Assembly (NCBI GenBank): GCA_022844405.1
Contig: JALHLV010000016.1
Coordinates: forward strand, 1 to 64,000
Reading direction: 5' to 3'
Source: Sphingomonadales bacterium
GTDB lineage: Bacteria > Pseudomonadota > Alphaproteobacteria > SMXS01
Length of the DNA stretch: 64,000 nucleotides
The position numbers were made by a program, and so were the translations under genes. Positions 15,853 through 25,219 of the stretch are shown piece by piece. Within the stretch, counting starts at the first letter, position 1. Each line of letters opens with the position of its first letter. Below the pieces are notes generated by a model. It was given only the letters and a program-made list of their open reading frames with translations, was not told where the DNA came from and searched no databases.

Positions 15853-16833
15853 ATGAAAGCTGTGCTTTGCGACGAATATGGGTCGCCTGACGTCCTGAAG
15901 CTGGTCGATCTGCCGGCGCCGGAAATGAAGCCGGGCCATGTGCGCGTGCAGGTCCGCGCCGCCGGGGTGAACTTCCAGGACACGCTGATCATCAAGGGCA
16001 CCTACCAGTTCAAGCCGCCCATGCCGTTCATCCCGGGCGGCGAGGCCGCCGGCGTCGTCACCGAGGTGGCCAGCGACGTGACCGGTTTCGCGGTGGGCGA
16101 TCATGTGCTGGCGCTGACCAGCTGGGGCAGCTTCTGCGAGGAGATCGTCGCGCCGGCCGACCGCTGCGTGAAGTTCCCGTCGGGCATGGATTTCGCCGAG
16201 GCCGCCGGCTTCCTGACCAATTTCGGCACGTCCTATCACGCGCTCGTCCACCGCGCGAATTTGCAGAGGGGCGAGACGCTGCTGGTGCTGGGCGCAGCGG
16301 GCGGCGTCGGCCTCGCGGCGGTGCAGATCGGCAAGGCGCTGGGCGCGACGGTGATCGCCGCCGCCTCGAGCGGCGCCAAGCTGAAGATCGCGAAGGAGTC
16401 GGGTGCCGACCACCTGATCAACTACGCCGAGGGAGAGTACAAGGAGACGGTCAAGGAACTGACTGGAGGCCGTGGCGCCGACGTGATCTATGACGCGGTC
16501 GGCGGCGACTATTTCGACCAGGCGCTGCGCTGCGTGAACTGGAACGGCCGCATCCTCGTCATCGGCTTTGCCAGCGGCCGGATTCCCAGCGCGCCGGCCA
16601 ACCTGGCGCTGCTGAAGGGCTGCGCCATCGTCGGCGTATTCTACGGCCGCTTCAAGCAGGAGGAGCCGGAGAAGAGCCAGCAGGCGATCGAGGAAATCGT
16701 CGATTTGTATCGCCAGGGCAAGCTCAAGCCCCATATATCCCGGCGTATGCCGCTCGATCAGGCCAGGGAAGCCCTGAACCTGTTTGTCAATCGCGAGGCC
16801 GAGGGTAAGATCGTCCTCACAGCGGGCGCTTGA
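15853..16833 (+). CDS. NADPH:quinone oxidoreductase family protein (zinc-free MDR)
   Basis: A 326-residue medium-chain dehydrogenase starting MKAVLCDEYGSPDVLKLVDL. The substrate-domain motif GVNFQDTLIIKGTYQFKPP and cofactor motif VLGAAGGVGLAAVQIGKALG are typical of quinone oxidoreductase / 2-haloacrylate reductase-like enzymes; no zinc ligands are present. It probably reduces a quinone or enone with NADPH. It heads a tightly spaced rightward operon (HD protein 20 nt downstream, second MDR, NUDIX). The ATG at 15853 fits the family N-terminus better than the one at 15814. Confidence 0.88.
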   Translation: MKAVLCDEYGSPDVLKLVDLPAPEMKPGHVRVQVRAAGVNFQDTLIIKGTYQFKPPMPFIPGGEAAGVVTEVASDVTGFAVGDHVLALTSWGSFCEEIVAPADRCVKFPSGMDFAEAAGFLTNFGTSYHALVHRANLQRGETLLVLGAAGGVGLAAVQIGKALGATVIAAASSGAKLKIAKESGADHLINYAEGEYKETVKELTGGRGADVIYDAVGGDYFDQALRCVNWNGRILVIGFASGRIPSAPANLALLKGCAIVGVFYGRFKQEEPEKSQQAIEEIVDLYRQGKLKPHISRRMPLDQAREALNLFVNREAEGKIVLTAGA

Positions 16834-16853
16834 ACCAGTTAGGGAACGGGAAC

Positions 16854-17450
16854 ATGACGGATCACTCAGAGTCGCAGGAACTGTCGCAGTTCACGCGCAT
16901 GGACGAAGGCACCGCCGAGGATTGGGAAATCATCGGCCGCGAATACATGAAGATGGCCAGCGGCGTCGTCGACCGTGTCATCGAGCACATGAAGCTGCTC
17001 GACGGCGATTTCGGCGGCTTCCAGGTCGATCGCCTGACCCACAGCCTGCAGACCGCGACCCGCGCCTACCGCGACGGCAAGGACGAGGAATATGTCGTCT
17101 GCGCGCTGCTGCACGACATCGGCGACACCCTCGGCACCTATGCGCACGGCGCGGTGGCGGCGGCGATCCTGAAGCCGTTCATCTCCGAGGCAAATCGCTG
17201 GATGCTGGAGAACCACACCGACTTTCAAGGCTACTACTATTACGAGTTCGTCGGCCTGGACAAGAACCGGCGCGACAAGTTCATCGACAGCCCGTACTAC
17301 GAGTACACCAAGGAATTCATCGACAAGTACGACATGCCGGCGTTCGATCCGAACTATCCGACCATGACGCTCGACGAGTTCGAGCCGATGATGCGCCGGG
17401 TGATGCGCAAGCAGCTCAAGTCCAATATCGCGAAATACGCCGCCGAGTAA
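16854..17450 (+). CDS. HD-domain protein with PhnZ/MIOX-like metal ligands
   Basis: A 198-residue HD-superfamily protein. H63 (LTHSLQTATRA), H87-D88 (ALLHDIGD), H98 (YAHG), H121 (ENHTD) and D165 (AFDPN) form the six-ligand set expected for a dinuclear iron HD site. The H63-H87 spacing of 24 equals that of PhnZ (H34-H58). PhnZ and inositol oxygenase are mixed-valent di-iron oxygenases that cleave C-C or C-P bonds; other HD proteins are phosphohydrolases, so both activities remain possible. It lies between two quinone-oxidoreductase-like genes in one operon (gaps 20 and 9 nt), which suggests a redox pathway rather than nucleotide turnover (inference). Confidence 0.8.
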   Translation: MTDHSESQELSQFTRMDEGTAEDWEIIGREYMKMASGVVDRVIEHMKLLDGDFGGFQVDRLTHSLQTATRAYRDGKDEEYVVCALLHDIGDTLGTYAHGAVAAAILKPFISEANRWMLENHTDFQGYYYYEFVGLDKNRRDKFIDSPYYEYTKEFIDKYDMPAFDPNYPTMTLDEFEPMMRRVMRKQLKSNIAKYAAE

Positions 17451-17459
17451 GCCAGCGCC

Positions 17460-18446
17460 ATGCGCGCCTGGGTCTGTCGCGCCTACAGCGACTATCATGA
17501 TGTCGTGATCGACACCGTCCCCGACCCGGTTCCGGGTCCGGGACAGGTGCTGATCCGGCCGCGCGCGGCCTGCGTCACCTTCGTCGAGATGCTGCAGGTC
17601 CAAGGCCTGCACCAGCACAAATACCCCACGCCCTTCATCCCCGGCGGCGAATGCGCCGGCGAGGTGTTGGCGCTCGGTGACGGCGTCACCCGCTTCAAGC
17701 TGGGCGACAAGGTGATGGGCGGAGTCCGCACCGGCGCTTATGCCGAACTCGTCGTCGCCGACCAGAATGGCCTGCATCACCTGCCCGCGCCGTTCGACTG
17801 GTACACCGGCGCGTCCTTCGGCAGCGCCTACCGCACCGCCTGGGTGGGCATCGTCACCCGCGGCCAGATCCGGAAGGGCGAGACGTTGCTGGTTCATGCG
17901 GCCTCTGGTGGCGTCGGCCTGGCGGCGGTCGAACTGGGCAAGATCCTGGGCTGCACCGTCATCGGCACCGGCGGCGACGACAAGCGGCTCAAGATCGTAA
18001 AGAGAATGGGCGCCGACCACGTCATCAACTACCGCGAGACGCCGCGCTTCCGCGACAGGGTCAAGGAGCTGACCGGCGGCAAGGGCGCCGACGTGATCTA
18101 CGATCCGGTCGGCGGCGACGTGTTCGACGAGTCGATCCGCTGCATCGCCACCTTCGGGCGCATCCTGATCATCGGTTTCACCAGTGGCCGTATCCCGTCG
18201 CTGCCGGTGAACTATCCGCTGATCAAGCAGTTCTCGGTGATCGGCGTGCGCGCCGGCGAGTACGGCCGCCAGAACCCCGAGGGCGGCCGCAAGGTCACCG
18301 AGGACATCATGCGCATGGCCAATGACGGCGTATTCCATCCCCATGTGCACGCCGTCATGCCGTTCGAGGGCCTGATCGACGCGTTCGATGCGATCGCCGG
18401 CCGCACCGTGGCCGGCCGCATCGTGATGGAGATATCCCGTGACTGA
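17460..18446 (+). CDS. NADPH:quinone oxidoreductase family protein (second paralog)
   Basis: A 328-residue zinc-free MDR enzyme starting MRAWVCRAYSDYHDVVIDTV, with VHAASGGVGLAAVELGKILG as cofactor motif and TGGKGADVIYDPVGGDVFDE in the nucleotide-binding domain. It resembles the gene at 15853 in the cofactor half but differs at the substrate end, so the two are likely successive or parallel reductases in one pathway. Its last 8 nt overlap the start of the NUDIX gene, showing translational coupling. Confidence 0.88.
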   Translation: MRAWVCRAYSDYHDVVIDTVPDPVPGPGQVLIRPRAACVTFVEMLQVQGLHQHKYPTPFIPGGECAGEVLALGDGVTRFKLGDKVMGGVRTGAYAELVVADQNGLHHLPAPFDWYTGASFGSAYRTAWVGIVTRGQIRKGETLLVHAASGGVGLAAVELGKILGCTVIGTGGDDKRLKIVKRMGADHVINYRETPRFRDRVKELTGGKGADVIYDPVGGDVFDESIRCIATFGRILIIGFTSGRIPSLPVNYPLIKQFSVIGVRAGEYGRQNPEGGRKVTEDIMRMANDGVFHPHVHAVMPFEGLIDAFDAIAGRTVAGRIVMEISRD

Positions 18447-19119
18447 GGAAAAGCCGGTCGAGGCCTACAAGCTGAAGCCCAAGGACGCGGCGACGCTGCT
18501 GATCATCCGCGGCGGCGAGGAAGTGCTGATGGGCGTGCGCAGCGCCCGGCACGCCTTCATGCCGAACAAATACGTCTTCCCCGGCGGCCGGGTCGATCGC
18601 GCCGACGCGCTGGTGCCGCGGCCCATCGATCTGCGGCCCGACGTGGCGGCCAAGCTGGAGCGCGGCGCTTCGCCCAGCCGCTCGCGGGCGCTCGCCATGG
18701 CGGCGGTGCGCGAGACCTTCGAGGAAGCCGGCATGATCCTGGGCGCCGAGCACGCGCCGGTCCGCACCGGCTCGCCCCACTGGAAGCCGTTCTACGCCAG
18801 CGGTTTCGTGCCGGCGCTCGACAAGCTGGAATACATCGCCCGCGCGATCACGCCGCCGGGCCGGCCGCGCCGCTTCGACACCCGCTTCCTGATGGTCGAC
18901 GCCGACCATCTGCGCGGCGACATCGCCGGCAGCGGCGAGCTGCTGAACCTCAACTGGGTGAAGCTGAAGGAGGCCCAGAGCCTCGACCTGCCCAACATCA
19001 CCCGGCTGATCATCGAGATCGCCCGCCGCCGCATCCACGACGGCGAGCACCGCGGCGACGACGCGATGATCCCGTTCGTGCGCACCGTCAAGCGCCGCCA
19101 CATCATCGGCGACCACTAG
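18439..19119 (+). CDS. NUDIX hydrolase
   Basis: A 226-residue protein with a NUDIX box of the form GX5EX7REUXEEXGU: the conserved half AVRETFEEAGMILG is at about residues 92-105, preceded by the GG of FPGGRVDRADAL and a 40-residue insertion common in the CoA-type or RNPP-like subgroup. It hydrolyses a nucleoside diphosphate linked to another moiety (possibly a CoA ester). It overlaps the upstream MDR gene by 8 nt and is the fourth gene of this operon. Confidence 0.85.
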   Translation: MTEEKPVEAYKLKPKDAATLLIIRGGEEVLMGVRSARHAFMPNKYVFPGGRVDRADALVPRPIDLRPDVAAKLERGASPSRSRALAMAAVRETFEEAGMILGAEHAPVRTGSPHWKPFYASGFVPALDKLEYIARAITPPGRPRRFDTRFLMVDADHLRGDIAGSGELLNLNWVKLKEAQSLDLPNITRLIIEIARRRIHDGEHRGDDAMIPFVRTVKRRHIIGDH

Positions 19120-19141
19120 GTAGCCGAATATCCAGGGTGTC

Positions 19142-19414
19142 ATGTCAGTCCAACCCTACCGCTCCACACCGGTTTTCGATGAAAACACGCTCCCGGCGGC
19201 GCTCCGCGCCCGGCATGACACCAAGGCCGGTGTCTGGGGCGTCATCCGGGTCATCGAAGGCAGGCTGCGGCTGACCTATCTCGATCCGTCCCGGGACGTC
19301 GAACTCGACCCGGAAACGCCGGGCCTCTTGCTGCCGGGGCAGCCGCACTTCGTCGCGCTGCTGGGACCGGTGAAAATGCGCATCGACTTCTACGACCGTC
19401 CGCCCGACGTCTGA
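19142..19414 (+). CDS. DUF1971 domain protein (TehB-like cupin fold)
   Basis: A 90-residue single-domain protein, MSVQPYRSTPVFDENTLPAA with LRARHDTKAGVWGVIRVIEG and FVALLGPVKMRIDFYDRPPD. This matches DUF1971, the small beta-barrel domain also fused to tellurite-resistance methyltransferase TehB. Its biochemical role is unknown. It lies 22 nt after the NUDIX gene and may belong to the same operon. Confidence 0.85.
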   Translation: MSVQPYRSTPVFDENTLPAALRARHDTKAGVWGVIRVIEGRLRLTYLDPSRDVELDPETPGLLLPGQPHFVALLGPVKMRIDFYDRPPDV

Positions 19415-19506
19415 TCGCCTCCGGGAACGCTCGCGCCGCTCCGGCGTCGGTGTCATGCAAATGCTACGGATCGCCGATAGCATGCCGCGATATTGAAGGG
19501 AGCGTC

Positions 19507-22149
19507 ATGTCCGTTCGCAATCTGGAAAAGCTGTTCCGTCCCGCATCCGTGGCCGTGATCGGCGCTACCGACCGGCCCTCGGCGGTCGGCGAGGTGGTCA
19601 TGCGAAACATGCTCGCCGGTGGTTTCGGCGGCGCCGTCTGGCCTGTCAATCCCAGGCGTGGCAGCCTTTTCGGCCGGACCTGTTACCCGGACGTCGCCAG
19701 CCTGCCCGAGGCGCCGGACCTGGCCGTCATCTGTACACCGGCGTCCACGGTTCCCGACCTGATCGCCGGCCTCGGCGAGAAGGGCACGAAGGCGGCGGTG
19801 GTCATCACCGCCGGCGTCGACCGCAAGGCCATGCTGAACGCTGCCCGGCCGCACCTGCTTCGCATCCTGGGCCACAACTGCGTCGGTCTGCTGGTGCCGG
19901 GAATCGGCCTCAATGCCAGCTTCGCGCCGGGCACGCTCGGCGCCGGCGACATCGCCTTCGTCTCCCAGTCGGGCGCGCTGTGCACGGCCGTGCTGGACTG
20001 GGCGGCGGCGCGCGGCATCGGTTTTTCCCATTTCGTCTCGCTCGGCAACGGCGCCGACGTGGATTTCGGCGACGTGATCGACTACCTGGCGCAGGATCCG
20101 GGAACCCGCTCGATCCTGCTCTACATCGAGTCGGTGACCGACGCCCGCAAGTTCCTCTCCGCGTGCCGCGCGGCCTCGCGGGCCAAGCCGATCATCGCCA
20201 TCAAGGCCGGCCGTTTCTCCCAGGGCGCGAAGGCTGCCGCGTCCCACACCGGCGCGCTGGCCGGCCGCGACGACGTCTATTCGGCGGCGCTGGAGCGCGG
20301 CGGCGTGCTGCGGGTCGACACCACCGAGGAACTGTTCGAGGCGGTCGAGACCCTGGCCCGCGCGCGCCGGCCGCAGGGCGACGGTCTGGTGATCCTCACC
20401 AATGGCGGCGGGCTGGGCGTGATGGCGGCCGACGCGCTGGCCGCCCGCGGCGGCGCGCTCGCCGAACTCTCCGCGGCGACGGTCGCGGCGCTGGACAAGG
20501 TGCTGCCGCCGACCTGGTCACGGGCCAATCCGGTCGACATCATCGGCGACGCGCCGGGCGCCCGCTATGGCGATGCGCTCGACGTGCTGCTGGCGGCGCC
20601 CGAGGCCGACGCGCTTTTGGTCATGCACGCGCCGACCGGCATCACCTCGAGCGACGAGGTGGCGCGCGGCGTCGTGGAAAAGCTCGACGGCGCCGGCAAG
20701 ACCGTGCTGGCCAACTGGATGGGCGGCAAGGTGGTCGCGGCCGCCCGCGAGGCTCTGACATCCGCCGGCATTCCGTCCTTCGATACCCCCGGCGCGGCGA
20801 TCAGCGCGTTCAGCCAGCTCAGCGGCTACCGCAAGCTCCAGTCGCTGCTGTACGAGACCCCGTCCGCCAGCCCCGAACACTTCAGGCCCGACCAGAAGCG
20901 CGCCAGGTCGGTGATCGACACCGCGCTCGCCGATGGCCGCAGCCTGCTGACCGAAGTCGAGGCCAAGGAGGTGCTGGACGCCTACGAAATCCCCATCGTC
21001 GTCACCCGCATCGCCCGCGACGCGGCCGAAGCGGTACGCCTCGCCGACGGCATGGGCTATCCGGTCGTGGTCAAGATCCTGTCGCGCGACATCAGCCACA
21101 AGTCCGATGTGGGTGGCGTGGCACTCAACCTGAAGTCCGCCGAAGCGGTGCGGACGGCGGTCGAGACCATTGCCGCGCGGGTGGCCGAGATTCGCCCCGA
21201 CGCCACGCTGGACGGCTTCACCGTGCAGCAGATGGTGACCCGCCCGACGGCCCACGAGCTGCTGGCCGGCTGCTTTGCCGACGAGGTGTTCGGCCCGGTC
21301 ATCATGTTCGGCCACGGCGGCACCGCCGTCGAGGTGATCCGCGACCGCGCCGTGGCGTTGCCGCCGCTCAACATGGCCATTGCCGGGCGGCTCATTGCCG
21401 CGACGCGGGTCTCGCGCCTGCTCGAAGGCTACCGCGACCGGCCGCGCGCCGACATGGACGCGATCCGGCTGGTGCTGCTGAAGCTGGCGCAGCTCGTGAT
21501 CGACTTTCCCGAGGTCGCCGAGCTCGACATCAATCCGCTGCTTGCCGACGACAGGGGCGTGACCGCGCTCGATGCACGCGTCGTCGTCCGCGCCGCCGCC
21601 CCCGGCGTCACGCGCCTCGCCATCCGGCCCTATCCGGATGGCCTGGAGGAGGAGGTCAGGCTCGGCGGCGGCGAGACCGTGCTGCTGCGGCCGATCCGTC
21701 CCGAGGACGAAGCGGCCCACGCCGAGTTCTTCCGCCATCTGGAACTCGAGGATGTGCGGTTCCGTTTCTTCGCGGTGGTGAAGTCGCCGGACCACGACAC
21801 GCTCGCCCGCTTCACCCAGATCGATTACGACCGCGAGATGTGCTTCATCGCGACGCGACAAAGCGGCGGCGCGTCGGAGACGCTGGGCGTGGTGCGCGCT
21901 ATCGCCGATCCCGATAACGAGCGGGCCGAGTATGCGATCATCGTCCGCTCCGACGTCAAGGGCGCCGGGCTCGGCCAGTTGTTGATGGAGAAGCTGATCG
22001 CCTATGCCCGGGCACGCGGCACCGGGCAGTTGTGGGGCGACGTCCTGGCCGACAACGGCGCCATGCTCGATCTGGCGGCCCGCTTGGGTTTCCGCCTGGA
22101 CCGGGGCGCGGACGCGACGACGGTTCGGACCGTACTGACGCTGGCGTGA
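19507..22149 (+). CDS. Acetate-CoA ligase family protein fused to a GNAT acetyltransferase
   Basis: An 880-residue multidomain protein. The CoA-binding domain begins LFRPASVAVIGATDRP; succinyl-CoA-ligase-like domains follow, with the phospho-His region in SHTGALAGRDDVYSAALERG. The ATP-grasp domain has YPVVVKILSRDISHKSDVGG. From about residue 720 a GNAT domain follows (VLLRPIRPEDEAAHAEFFRH, SDVKGAGLGQLLMEKLIAYA). This is the arrangement of Pat-type lysine acetyltransferases, in which the ligase part is usually regulatory, so it may acetylate acetyl-CoA synthetase or other enzymes; a catalytic ADP-forming ligase remains possible. It is monocistronic. The start at 19507 follows a GGGAG. Confidence 0.9.
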   Translation: MSVRNLEKLFRPASVAVIGATDRPSAVGEVVMRNMLAGGFGGAVWPVNPRRGSLFGRTCYPDVASLPEAPDLAVICTPASTVPDLIAGLGEKGTKAAVVITAGVDRKAMLNAARPHLLRILGHNCVGLLVPGIGLNASFAPGTLGAGDIAFVSQSGALCTAVLDWAAARGIGFSHFVSLGNGADVDFGDVIDYLAQDPGTRSILLYIESVTDARKFLSACRAASRAKPIIAIKAGRFSQGAKAAASHTGALAGRDDVYSAALERGGVLRVDTTEELFEAVETLARARRPQGDGLVILTNGGGLGVMAADALAARGGALAELSAATVAALDKVLPPTWSRANPVDIIGDAPGARYGDALDVLLAAPEADALLVMHAPTGITSSDEVARGVVEKLDGAGKTVLANWMGGKVVAAAREALTSAGIPSFDTPGAAISAFSQLSGYRKLQSLLYETPSASPEHFRPDQKRARSVIDTALADGRSLLTEVEAKEVLDAYEIPIVVTRIARDAAEAVRLADGMGYPVVVKILSRDISHKSDVGGVALNLKSAEAVRTAVETIAARVAEIRPDATLDGFTVQQMVTRPTAHELLAGCFADEVFGPVIMFGHGGTAVEVIRDRAVALPPLNMAIAGRLIAATRVSRLLEGYRDRPRADMDAIRLVLLKLAQLVIDFPEVAELDINPLLADDRGVTALDARVVVRAAAPGVTRLAIRPYPDGLEEEVRLGGGETVLLRPIRPEDEAAHAEFFRHLELEDVRFRFFAVVKSPDHDTLARFTQIDYDREMCFIATRQSGGASETLGVVRAIADPDNERAEYAIIVRSDVKGAGLGQLLMEKLIAYARARGTGQLWGDVLADNGAMLDLAARLGFRLDRGADATTVRTVLTLA

Positions 22150-22155
22150 TGGGGG

Positions 22156-22977
22156 CTAGTGCGCCAGCAGCAGGGGCAGCTCCATGCCGCGCAGCAGGTC
22201 GCGGGTGACGCCGCCCAGGACGGTTTCCAGCATGCGGGAGTGGCCCCACGCGCCGCAAACCAGCAGGTCGGCGCCGAAGTCCTTGGCTTCGAGAACCAGC
22301 GCGTCCGCCGCCGGGCCGTCGAAGTCCGGCATGTGGTCGGCCTCGGCCTTCACGCCGTGCCGCGCCAGATGTTGGGCGATCTCGGCGCCCGGGATATGGC
22401 GGCTCTCATCGCCGCCGACGGTCAGCACCTTCACCGCATCGGCCTTCGCCAGGATCGGCAAGGCGTCGTTGAGCGCGCGCGTCGCTTCCTTGCTGCTGTT
22501 CCAGCCGATGATCACCCGCTTGCCGACGGCCGACGCGCCGCGCCACGGCACCACCAGCACGGGCCGGCCGGCGCTCAGCACCAGGTCGCCCGGCAGGTTG
22601 CTCGCGGGCCCGACAGGTACGTCGTCGCCGTTCCCCTGAGCCACCACGACCAGATCCGTGTAATGAGCGTGCTGGGCGAACACCGCGCGGACGTCGCCTT
22701 CGCGGTAGCGCCATTCGGTGCGGATGCCGGTTGCCGTCTCGCGCGCCTTCACGCGCGCCTCGATCTCGCGGGCGGCGGCGCGCGCCTCGTCCACATAGCT
22801 TTCCGCCAGGTTCGCGGGCACGTAGGGAACGACGTAGGACGGAATGGGCATGTTGTCGACCACGTTCAGCGCGGTCAGGCTGGCGCTATGGGTTTCGGCC
22901 AGGGCAAACGCCACGTCCTCGACCGACTTGCCGGCCTGTCCTTCGAACGCATGAAACAGAATGTTCCTGATCGCCAT
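22156..22977 (-). CDS. Universal stress protein (UspA family), tandem domain
   Basis: A 273-residue protein with two Usp-type segments. The first starts MAIRNILFHAFEGQAGKSVE. The second contains a Gly-rich nucleotide-binding end (LLVCGAWGHSRMLETVLGGV, then TRDLL) with the G-x2-G-x9-G-S/T pattern slightly modified. It is cytoplasmic and probably stress- or starvation-linked. The ATG at 22977 has an AGAAGG-type ribosome-binding site. It is convergent with the ligase/GNAT gene (6 nt gap) and so forms its own unit. Confidence 0.88.
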   Translation of the reverse strand: MAIRNILFHAFEGQAGKSVEDVAFALAETHSASLTALNVVDNMPIPSYVVPYVPANLAESYVDEARAAAREIEARVKARETATGIRTEWRYREGDVRAVFAQHAHYTDLVVVAQGNGDDVPVGPASNLPGDLVLSAGRPVLVVPWRGASAVGKRVIIGWNSSKEATRALNDALPILAKADAVKVLTVGGDESRHIPGAEIAQHLARHGVKAEADHMPDFDGPAADALVLEAKDFGADLLVCGAWGHSRMLETVLGGVTRDLLRGMELPLLLAH

Positions 22978-23058
22978 GACCTTCTCCCGGTTGTGCGGCT
23001 GTATCGCCACAGTATAAGTCACGATGGCACGCCGGGGCTAACGGGCAATTGATCGCGG

Positions 23059-23682
23059 TCAATAGCCCGCCTTGTTGCCCTGTGCCTTGGTCTTGGCTGC
23101 GATGGCGGCCATCAGGCCGTCGAAGCCCTGGGAGCGCAGCACGCCCGCGAATTCGGAGCGGCGCAGCGCCACCTCGCTGATCCGCCCGCCGAGATAGAGG
23201 TCCGACACCTTCCAGGCGTCGCCGGTCTTGCGCATCACATAGTCGATCGGGATCGAGGCCTCCTGCGGAATGCGCACCTCGCTGTTGACGATCACCGAGC
23301 CCGAGGGACCCGGCCGTTCGCCGGTCACCGCCAGGGTCTGGCCGGTGAAGGACTTGAAGCGGCTGGCGTAGATCGCGCACAGATACTGCTTGAACTTGCC
23401 CACATAGGTGGTGCGCTGGTCGTCGCTCCAGCTGTCCCAGACACTGCGGCCGATCGCCATGGCGCTCTGCAGTTTCACGTCCATCCTGGCCTCGAGCATC
23501 GGGCACAGCGCCTCGACCCGCGTCTCGAACGGCTGGCCGCTGGTCTGCTTCATGATGCCGAGCATGCCGGTCTGCAGTTCGTCGACGACCGCCTGTGCCG
23601 AACCGGGCGTCACCGACGCCTCGGCGCGGGCACCGGCAGAGAACACGGCCGCGATCAACAGCGCGGCGATAACGGATTTCAA
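23059..23682 (-). CDS. MlaC/Ttg2D-family phospholipid-binding protein, exported
   Basis: A 207-residue protein with a signal peptide (LKSVIAALLIAAVFSAGARA) and an MlaC-type core: DDQRTTYVGKFKQYLCAIYA, then SRFKSFTG, and DVKLQSAMAIGRSVWDSWSD. MlaC proteins carry phospholipids between inner and outer membranes. The TTG at 23682 is chosen because AGGAGG lies 8 nt upstream; other starts lack a ribosome-binding site. No mlaA, mlaBDEF genes are adjacent. A second MlaC-like gene lies at 58087 in this window. Confidence 0.8.
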   Translation of the reverse strand: MKSVIAALLIAAVFSAGARAEASVTPGSAQAVVDELQTGMLGIMKQTSGQPFETRVEALCPMLEARMDVKLQSAMAIGRSVWDSWSDDQRTTYVGKFKQYLCAIYASRFKSFTGQTLAVTGERPGPSGSVIVNSEVRIPQEASIPIDYVMRKTGDAWKVSDLYLGGRISEVALRRSEFAGVLRSQGFDGLMAAIAAKTKAQGNKAGY

Positions 23683-23853
23683 CCGGGTGGCCTCCTGAGC
23701 ATGGGCGGCACGGGGGCGCCGCCGCACGGAATATAGGGGCAGGGCGCCGCCGCCGCAAAGCCCACGTGGGTGCCCCGCATTTTGACAATCGCGGGTTCTT
23801 GCGCCAGCCTGTCACCTTCGCCGAGGCAACCGGCGCGCTTGGGGGAGTGAACG

Positions 23854-24429
23854 GTGTCCGTCTGGAAAAAGTTGCTTGTCGTCCTGCCGGCCTTCCTGAT
23901 CCTGCACCTCACCGCGACCGGTGCAATACCGTTGATCGACGGGCTCCGCGAGTTGTGGTCGCCTGGTGGCGTGGACGAAAGGTTTCTGCTGGCGGCGTTC
24001 CCGGCGGGCTACGCGATGGGCGCGGCCGTCGGCATGAGCGCCGCGCCCGGCGTGACAAGGCCGGTGCTGTCGTTGGCGCTGCTCCTGTCCCTCGCCGGGC
24101 TGTACGGGTTCGCCGAGCTGGCGAACGACTATGCCGGCGGCATGGCGGCGCTGGCGCTCTCCGGATTCGCCGCCGGCCTGGCCTTGCCGATCTGTGCCCG
24201 GGCGCTGGGCCTCACCCGCAACGTCATCGCCGGCATCCTGATGGCGTTGCTGGTCGCGGCGGGCTGGTGGCTGTCGATCCCGTTCGTCGACTTCTTCAAG
24301 CAGGGCCTGCCGATCGGCGGCATGCCCGGCTGGGCCGGCCCGTACTACGCGCAGGGCCTGCTCTGCCTGCTTTGGCTGCCGCTGGTGCTATTCCTCGGCG
24401 CAGATCGCAGCGCTGGGCGCAGACGCTAG
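23854..24429 (+). CDS. Multi-spanning membrane protein, half-MFS-like, unknown function
   Basis: A 191-residue hydrophobic protein starting with GTG ([20 protein letters not shown]), with about five or six predicted membrane helices and conserved Gly/Ala-rich packing ([20 protein letters not shown]). The topology resembles the C-terminal half of a major facilitator transporter, but the family is not recognised. A GGGGGAG ribosome-binding site precedes the GTG at 23854. Its stop overlaps the NAD kinase stop by 4 nt on the opposite strand. Confidence 0.7.
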   Translation: MSVWKKLLVVLPAFLILHLTATGAIPLIDGLRELWSPGGVDERFLLAAFPAGYAMGAAVGMSAAPGVTRPVLSLALLLSLAGLYGFAELANDYAGGMAALALSGFAAGLALPICARALGLTRNVIAGILMALLVAAGWWLSIPFVDFFKQGLPIGGMPGWAGPYYAQGLLCLLWLPLVLFLGADRSAGRRR

Positions 24430-25193
24430 GCCTCGAACTGCTCGGCCAGGATGCGTTCGGCCAGGTTGTGGCCGGGGTCGTAGAGCAGGCGAAGGGTCAG
24501 GTTGCGGTCTTCCTGCACCTCGACCCTCGACACGTCGCGCACCTCCAGATTGTCGGCGGTCGCGCTGACCGGTCGCTCCTGGGGATCGTCGACGATGAAC
24601 GCCACATGGGCGTCGTGCGGCAGCAGCGCGCCGCGCCAGCGGCGTGGGCGGAACGCGCTGATCGGGGTGAGGCACAGGATGTCGGAATCGATCGGCACAA
24701 TGGGTCCATGCGCCGACAGATTGTAAGCCGTGCTGCCGGCGGGCGTGGCGACCAGCACGCCGTCGCACACCAGCTCGGCCATGCGCGGCTTGCCGTCTAT
24801 GTGGATGGCCAGTTTGGCCGCCTGGTAGGTCTGACGCAGCAGCGAGACCTCGTTGATGGCGAGCGCCTCGGTGTACGACCCGTCGATTGCGTGCGCCCGC
24901 ATCCGCAGCGGATGCAGTTCGACCAGCTCGGCCGCCGCGATGCGCTCCAGCAGTCCGTCCTCGACATAGTCGTTCATCAGGAAGCCCAGCGAGCCGGCGT
25001 TCATGCCGTAGACCGGCAGACCGTGCTCGAGCACGCTGTGCAGAGTGCGCAGCATGAAGCCGTCGCCGCCCAGCGCGACGATCACGTCCGCCTGGTCCAG
25101 CGGCACGCTGTTGTAGCGCGCCGACAGGCTCCGCAGGATGGCCTGCGCCTTGGGCGTGGGGTTGGCGGCGAACGCGATGCGGAGCTGCGACAT
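24426..25193 (-). CDS. nadK: NAD kinase
   Basis: A 255-residue NAD kinase that phosphorylates NAD to NADP. The diagnostic GGDG motif is at residues 42-45 ([13 protein letters not shown]), NEVSLLRQ follows, and the second conserved patch [20 protein letters not shown] carries the substrate-binding loop. The length is typical of the alphaproteobacterial short form. It is followed downstream on the opposite strand by the membrane protein; upstream lies moaA in the same orientation with a 26-nt gap. Confidence 0.95.
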   Translation of the reverse strand: MSQLRIAFAANPTPKAQAILRSLSARYNSVPLDQADVIVALGGDGFMLRTLHSVLEHGLPVYGMNAGSLGFLMNDYVEDGLLERIAAAELVELHPLRMRAHAIDGSYTEALAINEVSLLRQTYQAAKLAIHIDGKPRMAELVCDGVLVATPAGSTAYNLSAHGPIVPIDSDILCLTPISAFRPRRWRGALLPHDAHVAFIVDDPQERPVSATADNLEVRDVSRVEVQEDRNLTLRLLYDPGHNLAERILAEQFEA

Positions 25194-25219
25194 GGGGCTT
25201 TCGGACGGCGGGACGGACT

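Noticed and set aside
20518-21861. A 447-codon frame on the minus strand inside the ligase/GNAT gene
   Set aside because: It is a high-GC shadow of the coding strand: its protein is rich in Arg/His/Gly/Ala with no domain, and the plus-strand gene is clearly real.
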